Origin: Fasciola hepatica
Taxonomy: Eukaryota > Platyhelminthes > Trematoda > Plagiorchiida > Fasciolidae
Direction: 5' to 3'
Length of the DNA stretch: 64,000 nucleotides
Assembly (NCBI GenBank): GCA_948099385.1
Contig: CANUEZ040000182.1
Coordinates: 21,949,501-22,013,500, forward strand
The notes under the pieces were generated by a model that was given only the letters and a program-made list of their open reading frames with translations, did no database searches and was not told the origin of the DNA. The first letter of the stretch is position 1; the number at the start of each line of letters is the position of its first letter. A program made the translations under genes and the position numbers. Positions 23,216 to 34,270 of this stretch are shown here, one piece after another.

Positions 23216-23813
23216 CTTATTATTTCTTGTTATGGACATGCTTTCTTACTAAGATAACTTTGCGGACAGTTGGTGTGGTAGTGAGTGGCACTGATTCAAC
23301 GCGGTTTTGTTTTATTCCGGTTTGGTTTCACTTTATCGCTTACGTCGACTGATCGTAGAAGCTCAGCTCGTTCACGCTGATTTTTGGCTTCCACACTCAG
23401 GAAATCCTCCATTGGGCCTGACCAAAGGTGGAAAACTTGTTCTATTTGTTTGGACTCCAGGACGGATGCTTACATTTGTTCTTTTTTAACCAGCTGCCTC
23501 CCTTTTTTACATAATTTTGTCCATTTTTTACTACATTTTTGGCTAAATAGTGACTGAGCCTCACTGTCAAAGGTATGATCGTGTTTATACTTATATTTTT
23601 ACTTGCTGATGGTACCTTGGAACTTGGAGGGCAATCGTGTTTTTGATTTGGGTTCTACATTGTTTGGAGCTTCGGGTCACTTTGAGGCCCCAGGGTGCTA
23701 CCCTGAACGAGTGAAGCTTATTAGTTGATAAATCGGGCACTGAATCGTTGGTCAGGCTTCAGCCGGATCAGGACATGAGCGTTTAGGTCGTTGCACGGGC
23801 GGCCCGTTGGTTA

Positions 23814-24065
23814 TTGCGGCTGCCATCTTTTCTAGTCGAGGAAAACCAAGCTCGAACTGAAGTGCAAATGCTAGCCGTGGTCTACTCGTTGGAGCCTTTT
23901 ACCACTCATACGTGTGGAAGAACCACGGTTGTTCAAACAGATCACAGGCCACTTATCACTTTCGTTGCAAAACCCTTGCGTGATTTCCCGAAACTTTCAC
24001 CGAGGACGCAGTCAGGCTTTTAAGGTATGACTATGAAATAGTTTATCTTTCGACGGTCAAAAGCT
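23814..24065 (+). pseudogene. Gypsy-1 RNase H remnant
   Basis: A 69-codon frame carries EVQMLAVVYSLEPFTTHTCG and TVVQTDHRPLITFVAKPLRD. These are the E-x-x-x-L-A-V-V and T-D-H-x-P-L blocks of Ty3/Gypsy RNase H. LRYDYEIVYLS continues just after its stop, matching the usual L-Q-x-Y-D-x-x-I-x-Y. The N-terminal D-A-S block is missing. Confidence 0.85.
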
Positions 24066-24380
24066 CTTAGCAGACACTATCTTGTGCCCGATATGTATAT
24101 GAATTAATGTTTTGTAAGCAATGCCGACCTCATCTAGCTATAGAAATCCACGGCCGGGGATATGGTCCTGCACCTACTGATGGATTTTATCTCATACGGG
24201 TGGCTCACGAACAAAGAAAACCTGCGAAAGCAGCCAACTTTATTCTTTAGCTGTAAATTTCCCTCTATCGAGAGTGGGCTCGTTTTTTGAAAGCTCAATT
24301 ATACGTTCTCGAGCAACTTCGGGGTGAGCCGATGTATGGGTTGGTTCGTTACTTCCTGGGATGAATAATGTCGTTCTCCA

Positions 24381-25860
24381 ATCGACTCCTCTGTTTTACC
24401 GGTCAGCAATGACCAACCAGACATACGGAAACATTTCCCAAAGAGAGCTTCTCCGGGCCGACGATAACAGGTGGAGAAAAAAACAATGTTGCTGAGGGAA
24501 CCGCCTACTCACCCTTGTCAAATTCTGGCCGCGGATATCACCGAGCACGGGAGCACTTTTACTTGATTCTGGTTGGTCATTGCGGCGACTGTTTGAGATT
24601 CATCTCCTCCATACCCCGACAGTGAAAGTGATGAGGAGGACAAAGCTCTGGTGCCAAAATCGGGGAATGTCCTTATTTACTGCTTTTGAAAAAACAGAAA
24701 CATACCAAGTCCTCCCGTCGGGTACAGTCTGGTTAAGACGCCTTCCGGAAGAAGAACCCAGGCGCTGCTTCTGACGGTTGGTAATCTCTTGGAACCGAGA
24801 GCGCAGATCTCGAATGAAATGCAATGCAGTTTACAAGACACAATCGACACTTAAATCTCATTATGAATGCGTAGCAAAGGATTCGCAAAAAGGTGGGAGA
24901 GAGCAAATTTGGGTTTAGGACTTTTCACGAAGTCCTCGCTGCCAGGGGTAGGGAAAACTGGCAACGTGCTTGGGAAGTTAGTCTCACCGGGCTCAGATGG
25001 AAAAGGTTAGTAAACGAGGAAATAGAAGACGGATGCGCATTTGAAAGTCCAGCATTCTCAGAATGGGAAGTAGTTTATATGTATCTGGGAGAACGAGAGC
25101 CGGCCTTCTTAACCGAAAAGGGAATTTTGTAAGGTATTTGCTGAGGCATCGATAAACGGCCTTGTTTTTTGGCAGTCAGCTTGTTTTCTTCTGTCCATAA
25201 TCGGCGGCGGAGCTTACAGTGGTGAAGCGGGTCACTCAGCCAGTCATCTCGTGGCGAAATTTAACGAACCTCCGAAACCAGCCGCAAACAGTCGCCCTTT
25301 CCGAACCAGACGAAGCCGGCCATTTAATGGCCGAATGGGTTATTAACTGAATGCATAGGTTTCGACCAGTGGGCAGCCAAGAGTTGTTCGCATCCAACCC
25401 AACGATGCCAGCCAACCAGCTGCCGAGAGTCCTCCTAACCGACCGCAGAATAATCAACCGATCCGAGGCGAATGCTTAAAGCCATTCACAAGGCATGGTC
25501 GTGCCATGATGTAGACTTCGGTTACTTAGCCTTCCATATGGACCGTTTTATTTTGTAAAATAAACGAAATGGTTTGAGGACGCAGGTGTTTTTTCACGGG
25601 AGATAGCGGGAAGGAACAGAAATCAAACTGCCCGGGGCCCAGCACCAAACACTTGGTTATCCGCAATAAATTTTCGCCATTGAACACACATTCAAACTCA
25701 GTCATCACAAGATTGCCCCAACAACTCCCCGTAGAAATGAAACTGCTGAAGTAACTACTCTGCCTAATTCGAGGAGTACGGCTTGCCGGCCTTCTTTGGG
25801 TTGACAAGTTTAACTTGCGAACCGCAGTCTAGAGGGTCATGGTACGACGCCCCAATTTGC
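24381..25860. other. Probable Gypsy-1 3' part, unassigned
   Basis: Open frames such as 24,580-24,774 (+) and 24,893-25,132 (+) lie where an integrase would be expected but show no catalytic blocks I can defend. A Pro-rich plus-strand reading near 25,255-25,470 would fit an integrase tail. This is inference from position only. Confidence 0.3.
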
Positions 25861-25861
25861 A

Positions 25862-26215
25862 TGCAATTCATCATTAGCGAAAACCGAGCAACTTCTAACA
25901 AATTCACACGAATCCTAAAGTCAGAACGAGACTGATTCGTAGTTTTTATGATACTGAAGGGAAAATCACAAAAGAGCGAGTGTATACAAACCTCCAATAT
26001 GCGGCAAATAGAGGTCAAGGTCAAAACCCAAAGGTTGGTATCGCTCTGGTACAGGCACGACTGTCAGGAACGGCTGAAGGCAAAATTCAAATGTGATACA
26101 CAAACGAACGAAGGCGCAAAAGTACTGAGTATGGACAAGCCTAGCGAAGCAATGTCGAATGCAGTCACATTCGGAAATCATGTAAGACATCAGGGAGGAT
26201 TTTCAATGTGTCAAA
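25862..26215. repeat. A-rich dispersed repeat, copy 1
   Basis: About 350 bases align with 53,945-54,297 in the same orientation. Shared blocks are a GAGCAAC stretch followed by CAAATTCA/CAATTCAA and ACGAATCC, ATACAAACCTC(C)AATATGCGG, AAAACCCAAAGGT, and AAATTCAAATGT. Identity is roughly 65-70% by eye. There is no coding signal and no tRNA-like promoter. It could be an LTR of an unlisted family or a short non-autonomous element. Confidence 0.65.
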
Positions 26216-26779
26216 TACACCGCTACTGCCGCCGGTTGGGTGCCACTAAGATGCTGAACGATCTGGGGGACATCCCTCCAGCCCTAACCTAGAGGTCGCT
26301 GACGAGGGTGTACACCATAAAAATTGCTCCGACTTGGTGTTTGAGGGGTTAATCCATAGAACACCTGCATTCATTTAATAAAATGTAGAGGAAAAGTGAA
26401 AAGCCTAAAGGTGGATGAAGGGAAACGCAACTCACTTGCGGAAGTTTTTGGTACAATGCAGAAGGTTCAAATGCACAGAACGTTTCGGTCGCCAAGATGG
26501 TTCTGCAAACTTTGAAAGGTGAAAACAACGTTAAGTGGAGCAAAATAAAAGCTCCTGGGGGAGCCTTGGTCAGCGTATCTGAGAACCAGTTCACGTTGTT
26601 TACTGCAGCTCATCAGTTCCAGGTTGCACAGTTTGAGGCACAGAGGTGGGATCTTTATTGGGTGACTGAACTATCGTTGTATTATCGTTGAGCCGTTCCA
26701 CATTCCAAAGACCGCTGTGAAGAAACACAGCCTTTTAGAGGCCATAGGAAGTGGTTTCTTGCTCACCTTCATGACCTGG

Positions 26780-27370
26780 GAGGTGAACACGATTACTGTG
26801 CACCAGTTCCGTAGACGAGTGCTCGTAAGGTTGCCGCAGAGATGCTTTAACACTATCAATGAGCTTAAAAAGGTAGACCGAACAAGACAGTTTTGATGGG
26901 ATGTGAGCCGATCAAGAATGTCGTTGCAGCGAAGAAATTTGCAAACGGATCATCTACGGGACCAGGCTTGGTTCATATGGGACACAACCACCGTCAATCA
27001 CTCGTCCGGTGGAGAAGTAATCCTCGGGTGACCGCAGATTTGACCAGTTGCTGATTCTGTAGATAAGGCTTTGACATAAGTTTTGGAAGCCTAACGCGAG
27101 CCCAAAAGGACTGCTGGAAGAGCTTGTATCCAAGTAAAGCCAGCAAAAGTGGTGACAGAAGCTTTGGGTTGGCCATGAATACATTTAGCAGTACCATTGG
27201 GAGCTGAGTTGTCTGCCGCCGTAAAGAGGGGTGACAACCTCACGCGCGCGGTGCATCTCCGAACTGCGATGACTCTCAATGTACTCCGCGATCATTAGGC
27301 ACCATTGTTGATTTGGTGGCCGTCACACCTGATGTCGCCAGGCACAGCTTCGTAGCCGAGTGCACCGAGG
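26780..27370 (-). pseudogene. Gypsy-2 integrase core remnant
   Basis: Minus-strand blocks are YEAVPGDI (usual RWPEAVPLxDI, about 27,335-27,358), STMVPNDRGVH (usual TTVTTDRGxQF, about 27,286-27,318), and APNGTAKCIHGQPKASVTT then FTWIQALPAVLLGSR (about 27,100-27,210). The last set matches N-G-x-V-E-R-x-H-R-x-L-K-A-S-L and W-x-x-x-L-P-x-V-L-L-G-x-R. VKASLRQPYEHSSTELVHSN lies further on near 26,790-26,855. The second catalytic Asp is kept in NDRG. There are stops between blocks. Confidence 0.75.
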
Positions 27371-28149
27371 AGTTTCAATCAACCAGGTTTGCCAGGACAT
27401 GTGCGGCAAAAGATTGCTGTGATCGATCAACTTGTAACCAACCAATCATTTTCTTTGATTTCACATTTATATAAACCAGTTCCGCTGTACAAAAAATTAC
27501 TATTCCTCAGCCTTCATCTTCTTGCTACCTTGGCTTGCATAGTTTCGGGTGACGGGCAGTTCAACACGCCTATTTATCTCGAGTGCTGTTGGAAGTACAG
27601 GAACTCTGCATGCAACCATTTGAAGAAACCCAAAGCTCCATGGAAGCAGCTGTTATGGCTTCAGTTTCGTCACCGGTAATAAAGGCAGCCGGTGGCTAAC
27701 TGGCAAAACGGTGGACCATATTAGGAAGACAGCGAAAACCTCTACAGGTCCTGAGAGGACCAACGATGTCCATTTGGCCAGGATAAATCCGTGGGTGTCA
27801 TCTCGAAAGCGATCCAAAACAACCGTTGTATTTTTACGTTTGCTCGCTCGCATCAAACAAATGAAAGAGCCCAAACATTGTGTTTTGCCTACCTCATCAG
27901 ACGCACAAAACTTGAGACATTTGCTTGGCAGCTGTGAAGCCAGGATTAACCAAGCTAAGTCAGAAATCAAAAATGGTGCGGCTCCAAAACCTTGGTAAGG
28001 CGATGAGTGAGTATCACAAGGTTGCGTCACACTTTGTCGAGGTTTATTAATTGGCTAATGACAACTTCGAAGGTGTGGGGGGTCTAAAGTGTCCGGAATC
28101 TGCGGAATCAAGCTGAAAACTTTGGGCCTTAGCCAAAACTTTAAAGCGT

Positions 28150-28480
28150 TTTGCTCTCGGCCCGTTTGAAATTTTGTTCACTGAAATATGAGCACCAGCC
28201 ACATTGTTGTCGGCACCGGGAGCTTGAGGAATATCATTGAAAAACTGCCCAACGAAATCCTAATGATGCAGCCAAAGTGATGAATATTTTTCGGTTGGGC
28301 TGTGGAAAGTGGGAAAAATCTAGTAGTTTGCAATTTAATATAGATCACTGCGTAGCATTTCTAGTACCTATTTGTCACAGTAGCCTGTTACTACAATGGG
28401 CTCAGGCTTCGAAACTAACCAGCAAAGCTGCTTCTAATGTGCTTTCAGCCTCAGCAAATGCAGTTGTAGTGTCCTCGGAT
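28150..28480 (-). pseudogene. Gypsy-2 RNase H start and linker
   Basis: TTAFAEAESTLEAALLVS fits the block K-A-F-x-x-x-K-x-A-L-x-x-A-x-L-L-V at the end of RT. About 180 bases later, GADNNVAGAHISVNKISNGP matches the RNase H/integrase linker G-x-D-N-x-V-A-D-A-L-S-R. The true RNase H body between them is nearly absent. Confidence 0.6.
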
Positions 28481-28759
28481 GTTTTTACCGGACCTTAATT
28501 AGCACTCCATGTGAGCGCAGTTCAGGGCGAATTATCAGCAATAGCTTATTACCTCGTTGGAATGATGAACCTTACTAACGAGTTAAGTGAATAAAATCCA
28601 GGGACGGCTTGTATCCCTTCTTTCAAGGGCCTCGGAACGCGATCATTAATCAAGTGATCTGAAAACTCAAGTCAATTTCCGAAAAGATCTCCCATCCACA
28701 AGGGAGGTTTAACAGTGTGTGAATAAACGCCCTACCAACGGAAGTAGAATTCACGGATT

Positions 28760-29060
28760 CGCTGATTACTGGAAACAGTCTATGCGGGCGGGAACAAAAC
28801 CTTAACTTCCGGTAACCAGGTCGACCATATGCTGAAGGCTTCGTGCATCTTTGAGCAAACCAAATGGATTACGCGGAAACTTGAATAGGTCCAAAAATTT
28901 TGTTGCTGCTGTGAGGTGCACCCCCATCAGCAATTGGAATCTGGCACATAAGAACCTTTGAGGTTCTCTTTAACACCATTACTGTGTGAAATGGAACACC
29001 AATCGGGAATAGTGCCTTTGTGGAGGGCTTTATTATCTCCGCAGACTTGCCAATCCTTTG
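28760..29060 (-). pseudogene. Gypsy-2 RT remnant, catalytic residue lost
   Basis: NPFGLLKDARSLQHMVDLVT runs on to GFVPARIDCFQ, then a stop, then SANP. The Ty3/Gypsy equivalent is TPFG...RNAAQTFQRFMDEVL...FVFVYIDDLLVAS. The YIDD box reads RIDC (28,775-28,786 on the plus strand), so the second catalytic Asp is Cys. The upstream frame 28,869-29,102 (-) has IIKPSTKALFPIGVPFH and may be the RT N-terminus. Confidence 0.6.
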
Positions 29061-31855
29061 ACTATCTGGGAGACAAGTGAAATGCTGAAACATGAGAAAC
29101 ACTGGACGCGAGTATAATCTTATTCCGATATGTGCTCAGCTCGTACGGCGTGCAATTTGAGGGGTAAAAATCAGCTCGCCCTGGCAAAAACGAAGAACTG
29201 ATAAGTTCATTTGATGACCTGCAGAATCGGTTACGGCAGGTGCAATATATCTTTGAGAAATGCTTCACCAGTCATAAATCTCGATCACAAAAGAGGATGG
29301 ACTCATTGGTTCTACGGTAGGAAAATGAATTACCGGTGCCACGTTAAACCAGTAGCACCAGTAAAACGATGAAAATAGATGTGTGTCAACTTAGGAAGAT
29401 TAACTGCTTAATAGAGCTTACTGTACCACACGTGTTAAGTTGTCCTAGAGTATAGTTCTACGCCCGCCAAACGAAATTCTCTTTGAGCACGCTTAGTCAA
29501 ACATAAAAACTTCGTCATCCCAAACTAAATCAGCTATGATAATCGTCCTGCAGGAGGTATACGAACTGTAAACTATAACAGGATCGGAACGAATACCGGA
29601 TGAGTCAGGAGCACGCATTGCACGGTATCTGGAAAGTGCAGTGCTAAAAAATGCAACAAATTACATGGACGTAGCTGGCCGCAGTCCTTCTTCGGCGGAT
29701 CTAAGCCGATAAATTACGAGTAACGTAATGCTCAAGTGACAGGAAAAGAAAGTACTTTGAAAGGAGTAATAGCCAGCCAGTGCGAATGAGCAAAGTTTAA
29801 AAGAGTCAGAGAATAGGAGGACCACTCAGGAACACTAAATTCGGAACCGCCAAAGTTTTGTTAGTTAAAGACCCAAGATGGTTCAGTCGAAGTAACATGT
29901 AGTACGCTAGCAGTGGGTTGCCATCCAGAGTCTTGAACTGTGGAGCTCATTTTTAATGCACGGAGAGACGTTCAATGAGCATTACTTGCACTGGAAGCGT
30001 ACCCTCAGGGGGGCAGTATCAGGCACATAAACGTGGAATGTGTATGCGCGGCATCCCACCTAACGTGAATACAAACCCTGCCAACGCAAGATGAGAGGAG
30101 GAATTAAGTCATGAAAACCAAAGGCCCGTGATACGTATGCGCTCTACTCTTGAGCTGGCCTGGGAAGAATGTAATCAGAAGAAAACTCGGGAGGTGAGCC
30201 AATTGACCTGGGGCTAATAGGTTTTAAAAACTTTGTCGGCCGTTTCCGCAAAAGCTTCCAAGCGGTCCTCTGTAAATATAACGTCCTTTTGATTTTGAGT
30301 AATGCGTAACCAAAAAGACGAGCCCCAAAGTCAGAAGGAGACGGATTAGCAGATTCCACGGCACCTGACTGGCAAATTATATGCGCGTAAATCATGCAAA
30401 AATCTGAACCGTACGGTAGCAAAATTTAACAAAGTGAATCAGAGTTCAGCAGAGGCAGCTGTCAGATACGACCGTTATGGCAGTCAATGGTCAAGTCAAA
30501 CGGACACCAAGGCACACATCAAAGCTAAACAAACGAGTGCTCTATTGCGGTGGTTGACTTGTATTGTAACAATTTGGGGATCACCGAGAATAAATCGCAG
30601 TCTAATCAGCCCATGTATTTGAAAACTGGTGACGAGGATTTCTGCGAATTCACGTCACACCGCCCATCAAACCCTTCCATAAAACAGTCCGTACCTAGGA
30701 GATAGAGGTAGGTACCGATCCATCCTAAACTATCCAATCTCTGAGGTCAGCGCATAAGTGGCCCCTCTTGGGTCACACCAATTTATGGTTAGTCCTCGGC
30801 AAGCTGGAAGGATAGCTAGAGAGTCCGCCGCAAATATCGGATGTCTGAATTTTCATTAAGCTACGATATGTTTTCTATCCATCCGGTAAGATACTCGATT
30901 CGGCTCGTTCGAGACGCATAGAGAGTTTAGGGAGTGCAGAGGGAAAAAGGCTGCTGGACCGGGAGTAAATACGCACCAAATTAAGTTGAAAAATTCTGCA
31001 CGAAGTAGCAAATGAACTAGGGGTTGACTGAATGTCGAGAAGTTTAGTCGCGAGGAGGCAATCTATCTGAGAATATCACTTATACTAACAATGGTTTATT
31101 CTGGATAACATCAAAGCTTGATGCAATGGAAGATATAGCGGTATATTTGAAACCGAAATCCGAATTTAAGGAGGATTTTACCAGAGTGCGCAAGCAATAA
31201 AAAGCATAGAAAACCATTTAAGTCAATTTTTGTGGTAATGCCTTATAGATTTAAACTCAAGGTCAGGTGGTCGAGCTGGCCGGACCCAGGTGTCGTTGAC
31301 TGGGGATAGTAAAGATACATACGAATCTTACGAAAGGAATTTTGTTTTGTCAGAGAGCCGGTGGATATTTGGTTACCATGGAAAGCAGAAGAAAAATTCC
31401 GAAAGAGACGTAAGCAGGCAACGGCGCCTTGCAGTGCATGAAAGGCTTTAGGATTGTAAATCAGAAGGTTAAAAGGAGTAGTAATAGGACTGGGGAACAA
31501 GAAAAAAACAGTCGGAGAGTAAAGGTTCTACTTGCAGTGACCTTTTATGGGTTGAATACATCACATACCGTACGAACAACACACTGGAAAAGAAATTGAA
31601 CGAATGAAGGTGAGAGAAGTGGCCGGATAAAAACATATACACTTTCAACAGATTGTTCGCCTTCAAAAGAGTGAAGTACAATGCATCAACATGAAAATGA
31701 GAACTGGCAATAAATTGACTTGTGGCAATTAGCTACGGTAGTGGTAGGAACACAGCTTGCAAGAGAGATAGCCACTTAAATGACAGGTAAGTGCTTACAT
31801 ACCGATTTTCTCATAGAAGGACCACCTGGTGACAAGAGCTTTGCAAGGATCGAAA
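29061..31855. other. Unassigned purine-rich stretch
   Basis: The plus strand is markedly A+G rich and full of stops in all frames; the longest frames are below 100 codons. I find no retrotransposon block, RNA gene or repeat pair. The right end runs into the probable LTR of BEL-4. Confidence 0.4.
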
Positions 31856-31859
31856 GGGT

Positions 31860-32220
31860 CCGAGACGATGTATCGGAACAGAGCACCGGATAGGAAATAC
31901 ACAAATCGCAACAAAACATGCACCAACACATGCATGAGCCGGATGAAAAAATACAAGGGGAAAGTTTAAGGAATAGAGATGTTTCTACAAGTCATCAGCA
32001 AGTGGTCTTTCCAAAGTCCCAAACAATATCAGGCCATGGGCTGATTTTCAGTTTCCGCGAACCTACATTGTGAACATCTTACCAAATTAGGTGCAAGTGT
32101 ACTTCCAAAACTGTATAAGGGGCCGGGCACTCCTGTAAAGGAGAAGAAATAAACGAGGCAAATTCTGCATCAACCAGCACCACAGATTTAGCGAAGGATG
32201 TCAATAACCCCGATTTCAGC
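31860..32220 (-). repeat. BEL-4 3' untranslated/LTR segment
   Basis: Read on the minus strand this aligns with 12,726-13,060 downstream of the BEL-A integrase. Shared blocks include TTTGGAAGTACACTTG, CTAATTT, GTTCACAATGTA and TGTAGAAACATCTCTATTCC. It shows that BEL-A and BEL-4 share their 3' region, not only protein motifs. Confidence 0.65.
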
Positions 32221-32261
32221 TTGGTCTGTTTCTTCAAGGTCATTTTCATCACGGCTCCCTT

Positions 32262-32498
32262 TCAGCAGGCATTTCTAAAGGAAACCTTGCCAAGCTTCTC
32301 TTTTGATTGTTTTACCACCACAGTGGGTACAAAGCCATTGATTTCCCCACAGCATTCCCCAATCACTCCCATAGGCCAGTGGTCTTTTTGTAAATGGTCC
32401 TTGCCAAGGATGACGACATTACCGCGTCCAAACGATTGTCGTTGGAGATCCACCTTTTTTCGCAGTCGCTTTCGCTTTTGCTCCCGAACTAGACCCAA
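32262..32498 (-). pseudogene. BEL-4 DUF5641-like integrase tail
   Basis: The 78-codon frame has QRQSFGRGNVVILGKDHLQK followed by DHWPMGVIGE, matching KQRSFRRGDIVILVESHLYK...PIGVI of BEL-A. It keeps the Trp that is a TGA stop in BEL-A. Nothing of the catalytic core precedes it. Confidence 0.8.
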
Positions 32499-32815
32499 TC
32501 AAATGTTGTGCATAAGGAGTGTGATGCTTTGCAGGTTCCGACTCGTCAATCCAACCGACAGACCTATTTCGTCGTTCTTTCACCCCTCGATGGTCAACCT
32601 GTTCGAATGCTGCCAAGGACTGAAGATCGGCTGCAACGAACTAGGTGCTTTCATCAGTAGATCTCTAATGGGGCGTGCTTTCAGGCTCTCTCCTATCTTG
32701 TCTAGCCAAGTAAACAGGACGCACGTGCAGCTTGGTTATTTAGATTACCTGGGTGTAATCGACAGAATAACCAAACTGGAGGCTCCAACCCAGGATCGAT
32801 CTGACCCATCAACCC

Positions 32816-33112
32816 TTACTCCAAATTTGCGCTTTCCAGTAACGTTTTGTGCCGCAGTTGCTCATTCGCTGAACCCCATATAAAATACTGATCGTAAGTG
32901 ACAGCTGACTGGTACTTACGTTGATTTCCTTCTGTGACTATTGACTCACATTTTCCATAGACTTTTCGTTGACTTGACCGATTGAAACTGAAGCGATCCT
33001 GAATTTGCCTGCACTTGGCCAACCTTGATTCACGGAGCGGGTGCCATTGAAGTTTGTACAGCTTCTGTATCACATTTATGATTGTTTTATTAGGAACCGT
33101 ATTGAGACCCAC
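32816..33112 (-). pseudogene. BEL-4 RT start, truncated
   Basis: TIINVIQKLYKLQWHPLRES aligns with the RT N-terminal helix of BEL-A (ANIEQAFQQLYKAEFADLAI). After about 90 codons the match ends. The expected W-x-L-P-H-H-P-V block is not found before the DUF5641-like tail, so this interval borders the deletion. Confidence 0.55.
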
Positions 33113-33152
33113 CGTTGAACCTTTGGCTTTTTCGGATTGTGTTACGCATATC

Positions 33153-33443
33153 TCAACGACTACAGAATTCCGTTACACTGGGTACTACATCTGCCCTCGT
33201 TGCTAACGATGATTTATCCCCCCCTGCAAATGCCCTGCCCACCAAAATGGTATCCAAGCCACTATCTGCAAAGGCCAACTTTCTTATCCTCCTAACTAGG
33301 GCTTCTGCGCCAGCCTCTGTTACTGCCATGAGAATGGACTTATTATCAGCTTGAGACGTCGAGTAAACCACACCTGTTTTCGGGATCTCCTCGTAAAACA
33401 GTCTCTTGTTACCTGGAGTGAGTAATGAAGTTTTCCGTGGCAT
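33153..33443 (-). pseudogene. BEL-4 protease, DSG retained
   Basis: A 96-codon minus-strand frame contains LVRRIRKLAFADSGLDTILV. The catalytic DSG (33,258-33,266 on the plus strand) is intact, unlike BEL-A (GNG) and BEL-1 (DPG). The frame ends at a stop soon after and is not joined to the RT. Confidence 0.75.
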
Positions 33444-33503
33444 CCATCCTGACTACAACTAGTTTCCACTCGACATACGGCTACTCACTGTAAATCTTTG
33501 AGG

Positions 33504-34267
33504 CTAGTATAGTACTCGCGCAGGTTCAGCCGTTTCCAAGTGCTCACCAATGTCTACGTTACAGAAGTGCGGACACTTTACTAGGCTACGTGGCGCACCA
33601 CTCACCTCATTCGCTGACAAGTTTCCACATTTGTGGGCCAATACATGTGTGAACCTATATATGACCTGTGCTGGAACCCCCAGTCCAACTACGTGATGTT
33701 GTCGTAGACAAGGCAGCTTGCTGGCTTCACGCACAGGTTGACCAAAACGACGAACCATTATTCGGGCATTACGGTTTATAAACTGCATCAGGCCCCCAAA
33801 CTACGTTTCTTGCCCTAACCTACTGGCCCCGGCGGCTTCCCCAGTCAATCTGCTCCGTATTCACATGGGAAAACTGTACTCTACGTCCCAAAATGAGTGA
33901 GGCGCACTCTGGCCCCAACGATTTCTAGAGGGCTCAGAGCGGTTCCGCAATTTTGCACCCTTACCACTAGATTGATTGTGGAACCGGAACGTCTTGCCTC
34001 TAACAGTACTCCATCGATCAAATTTCGAGAGATGTCCATCGGCTGTCCAATTAGGTCCTTCGGAATTGCATGTGCTCGGGTGCAATCCTGTACAGGATCC
34101 AGCACGGAGCATCCGTCGACGGCTTCCCTGACTCCTCCACGAGAGTAAAGCAGCGCATTCAAGAATCCGTGCCCCGAATCATATAACCTCCTTTCAACAC
34201 AGTTCACGTATGTTTGACCCGTTTTTCCACACTGGTCCGCGCTCCCATTGAACGGAGGTAGTTCCAA
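33504..34267 (-). pseudogene. BEL-4 gag remnant
   Basis: The first frame (34,267-33,881, 128 codons) starts MELPPFNGSADQ and contains REAVDGCSVLDP and DLIGQPMDISRNLIDG, matching the VELSPFDG...QAIDGCSMLDP...DLFGPPNKVARNFIDD series of BEL-A. The second frame (33,788-33,504) has FGQPVREASKLPC and a knuckle region CGNLSANEVSGAPRSLVKCP, equivalent to VCDGRGAPLRLLECP of BEL-A. A frameshift separates the two. Confidence 0.8.
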
Positions 34268-34270
34268 TTT

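Larger units (their letters stand above)
22039..24380 (+). mobile_element. Gypsy-1: decayed Ty3/Gypsy element
   Basis: In order on the plus strand: a protease-like KSDSGRDTS at 22,039-22,065, RT blocks from 22,655 to about 23,210, RNase H from 23,814 to about 24,060, and a possible integrase zinc-region block FGVSRCMGWFVTSWDE near 24,320-24,365. Frames are broken many times. The 23,260-23,800 interval is AT-rich and unreadable and may be inserted. I did not find LTRs, although the A-rich repeat at 25.86 kb could be related. Confidence 0.75.
26780..29060 (-). mobile_element. Gypsy-2: decayed Ty3/Gypsy element
   Basis: On the minus strand, from high to low coordinates: a weak RT N-terminal part (29,040-28,870), an RT core with a changed catalytic box (28,865-28,760), an RNase H start (about 28,470-28,410), the post-RNase H linker (28,235-28,150) and an integrase core (27,370-26,780). 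The RNase H is too short, so there is an internal deletion. It is a different copy from Gypsy-1 and lies in the opposite orientation. Confidence 0.7.
31860..34270 (-). mobile_element. BEL-4: internally deleted BEL/Pao copy of the BEL-A group
   Basis: On the minus strand the order is gag (34,267-33,504), protease (33,443-33,153), start of RT (33,112 to about 32,820), and then directly the DUF5641-like integrase tail (32,498-32,262) and a 3' region similar to that of BEL-A (32,220-31,860). Most of RT, all of RNase H and the integrase catalytic core are missing, roughly 3 kb compared with BEL-A. No 5' LTR was recognised. Confidence 0.8.

Noticed and set aside
27310..27350. Block shared with 60.66 kb considered as a SINE
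   Set aside because: Both copies read in frame as Gypsy integrase (EAVPG... then the T-D-R-G-like block), so it is coding debris.
32221..32883. 220-codon plus-strand frame
   Set aside because: It is antisense to BEL-4 integrase tail and RT start, which show clear family motifs on the minus strand.
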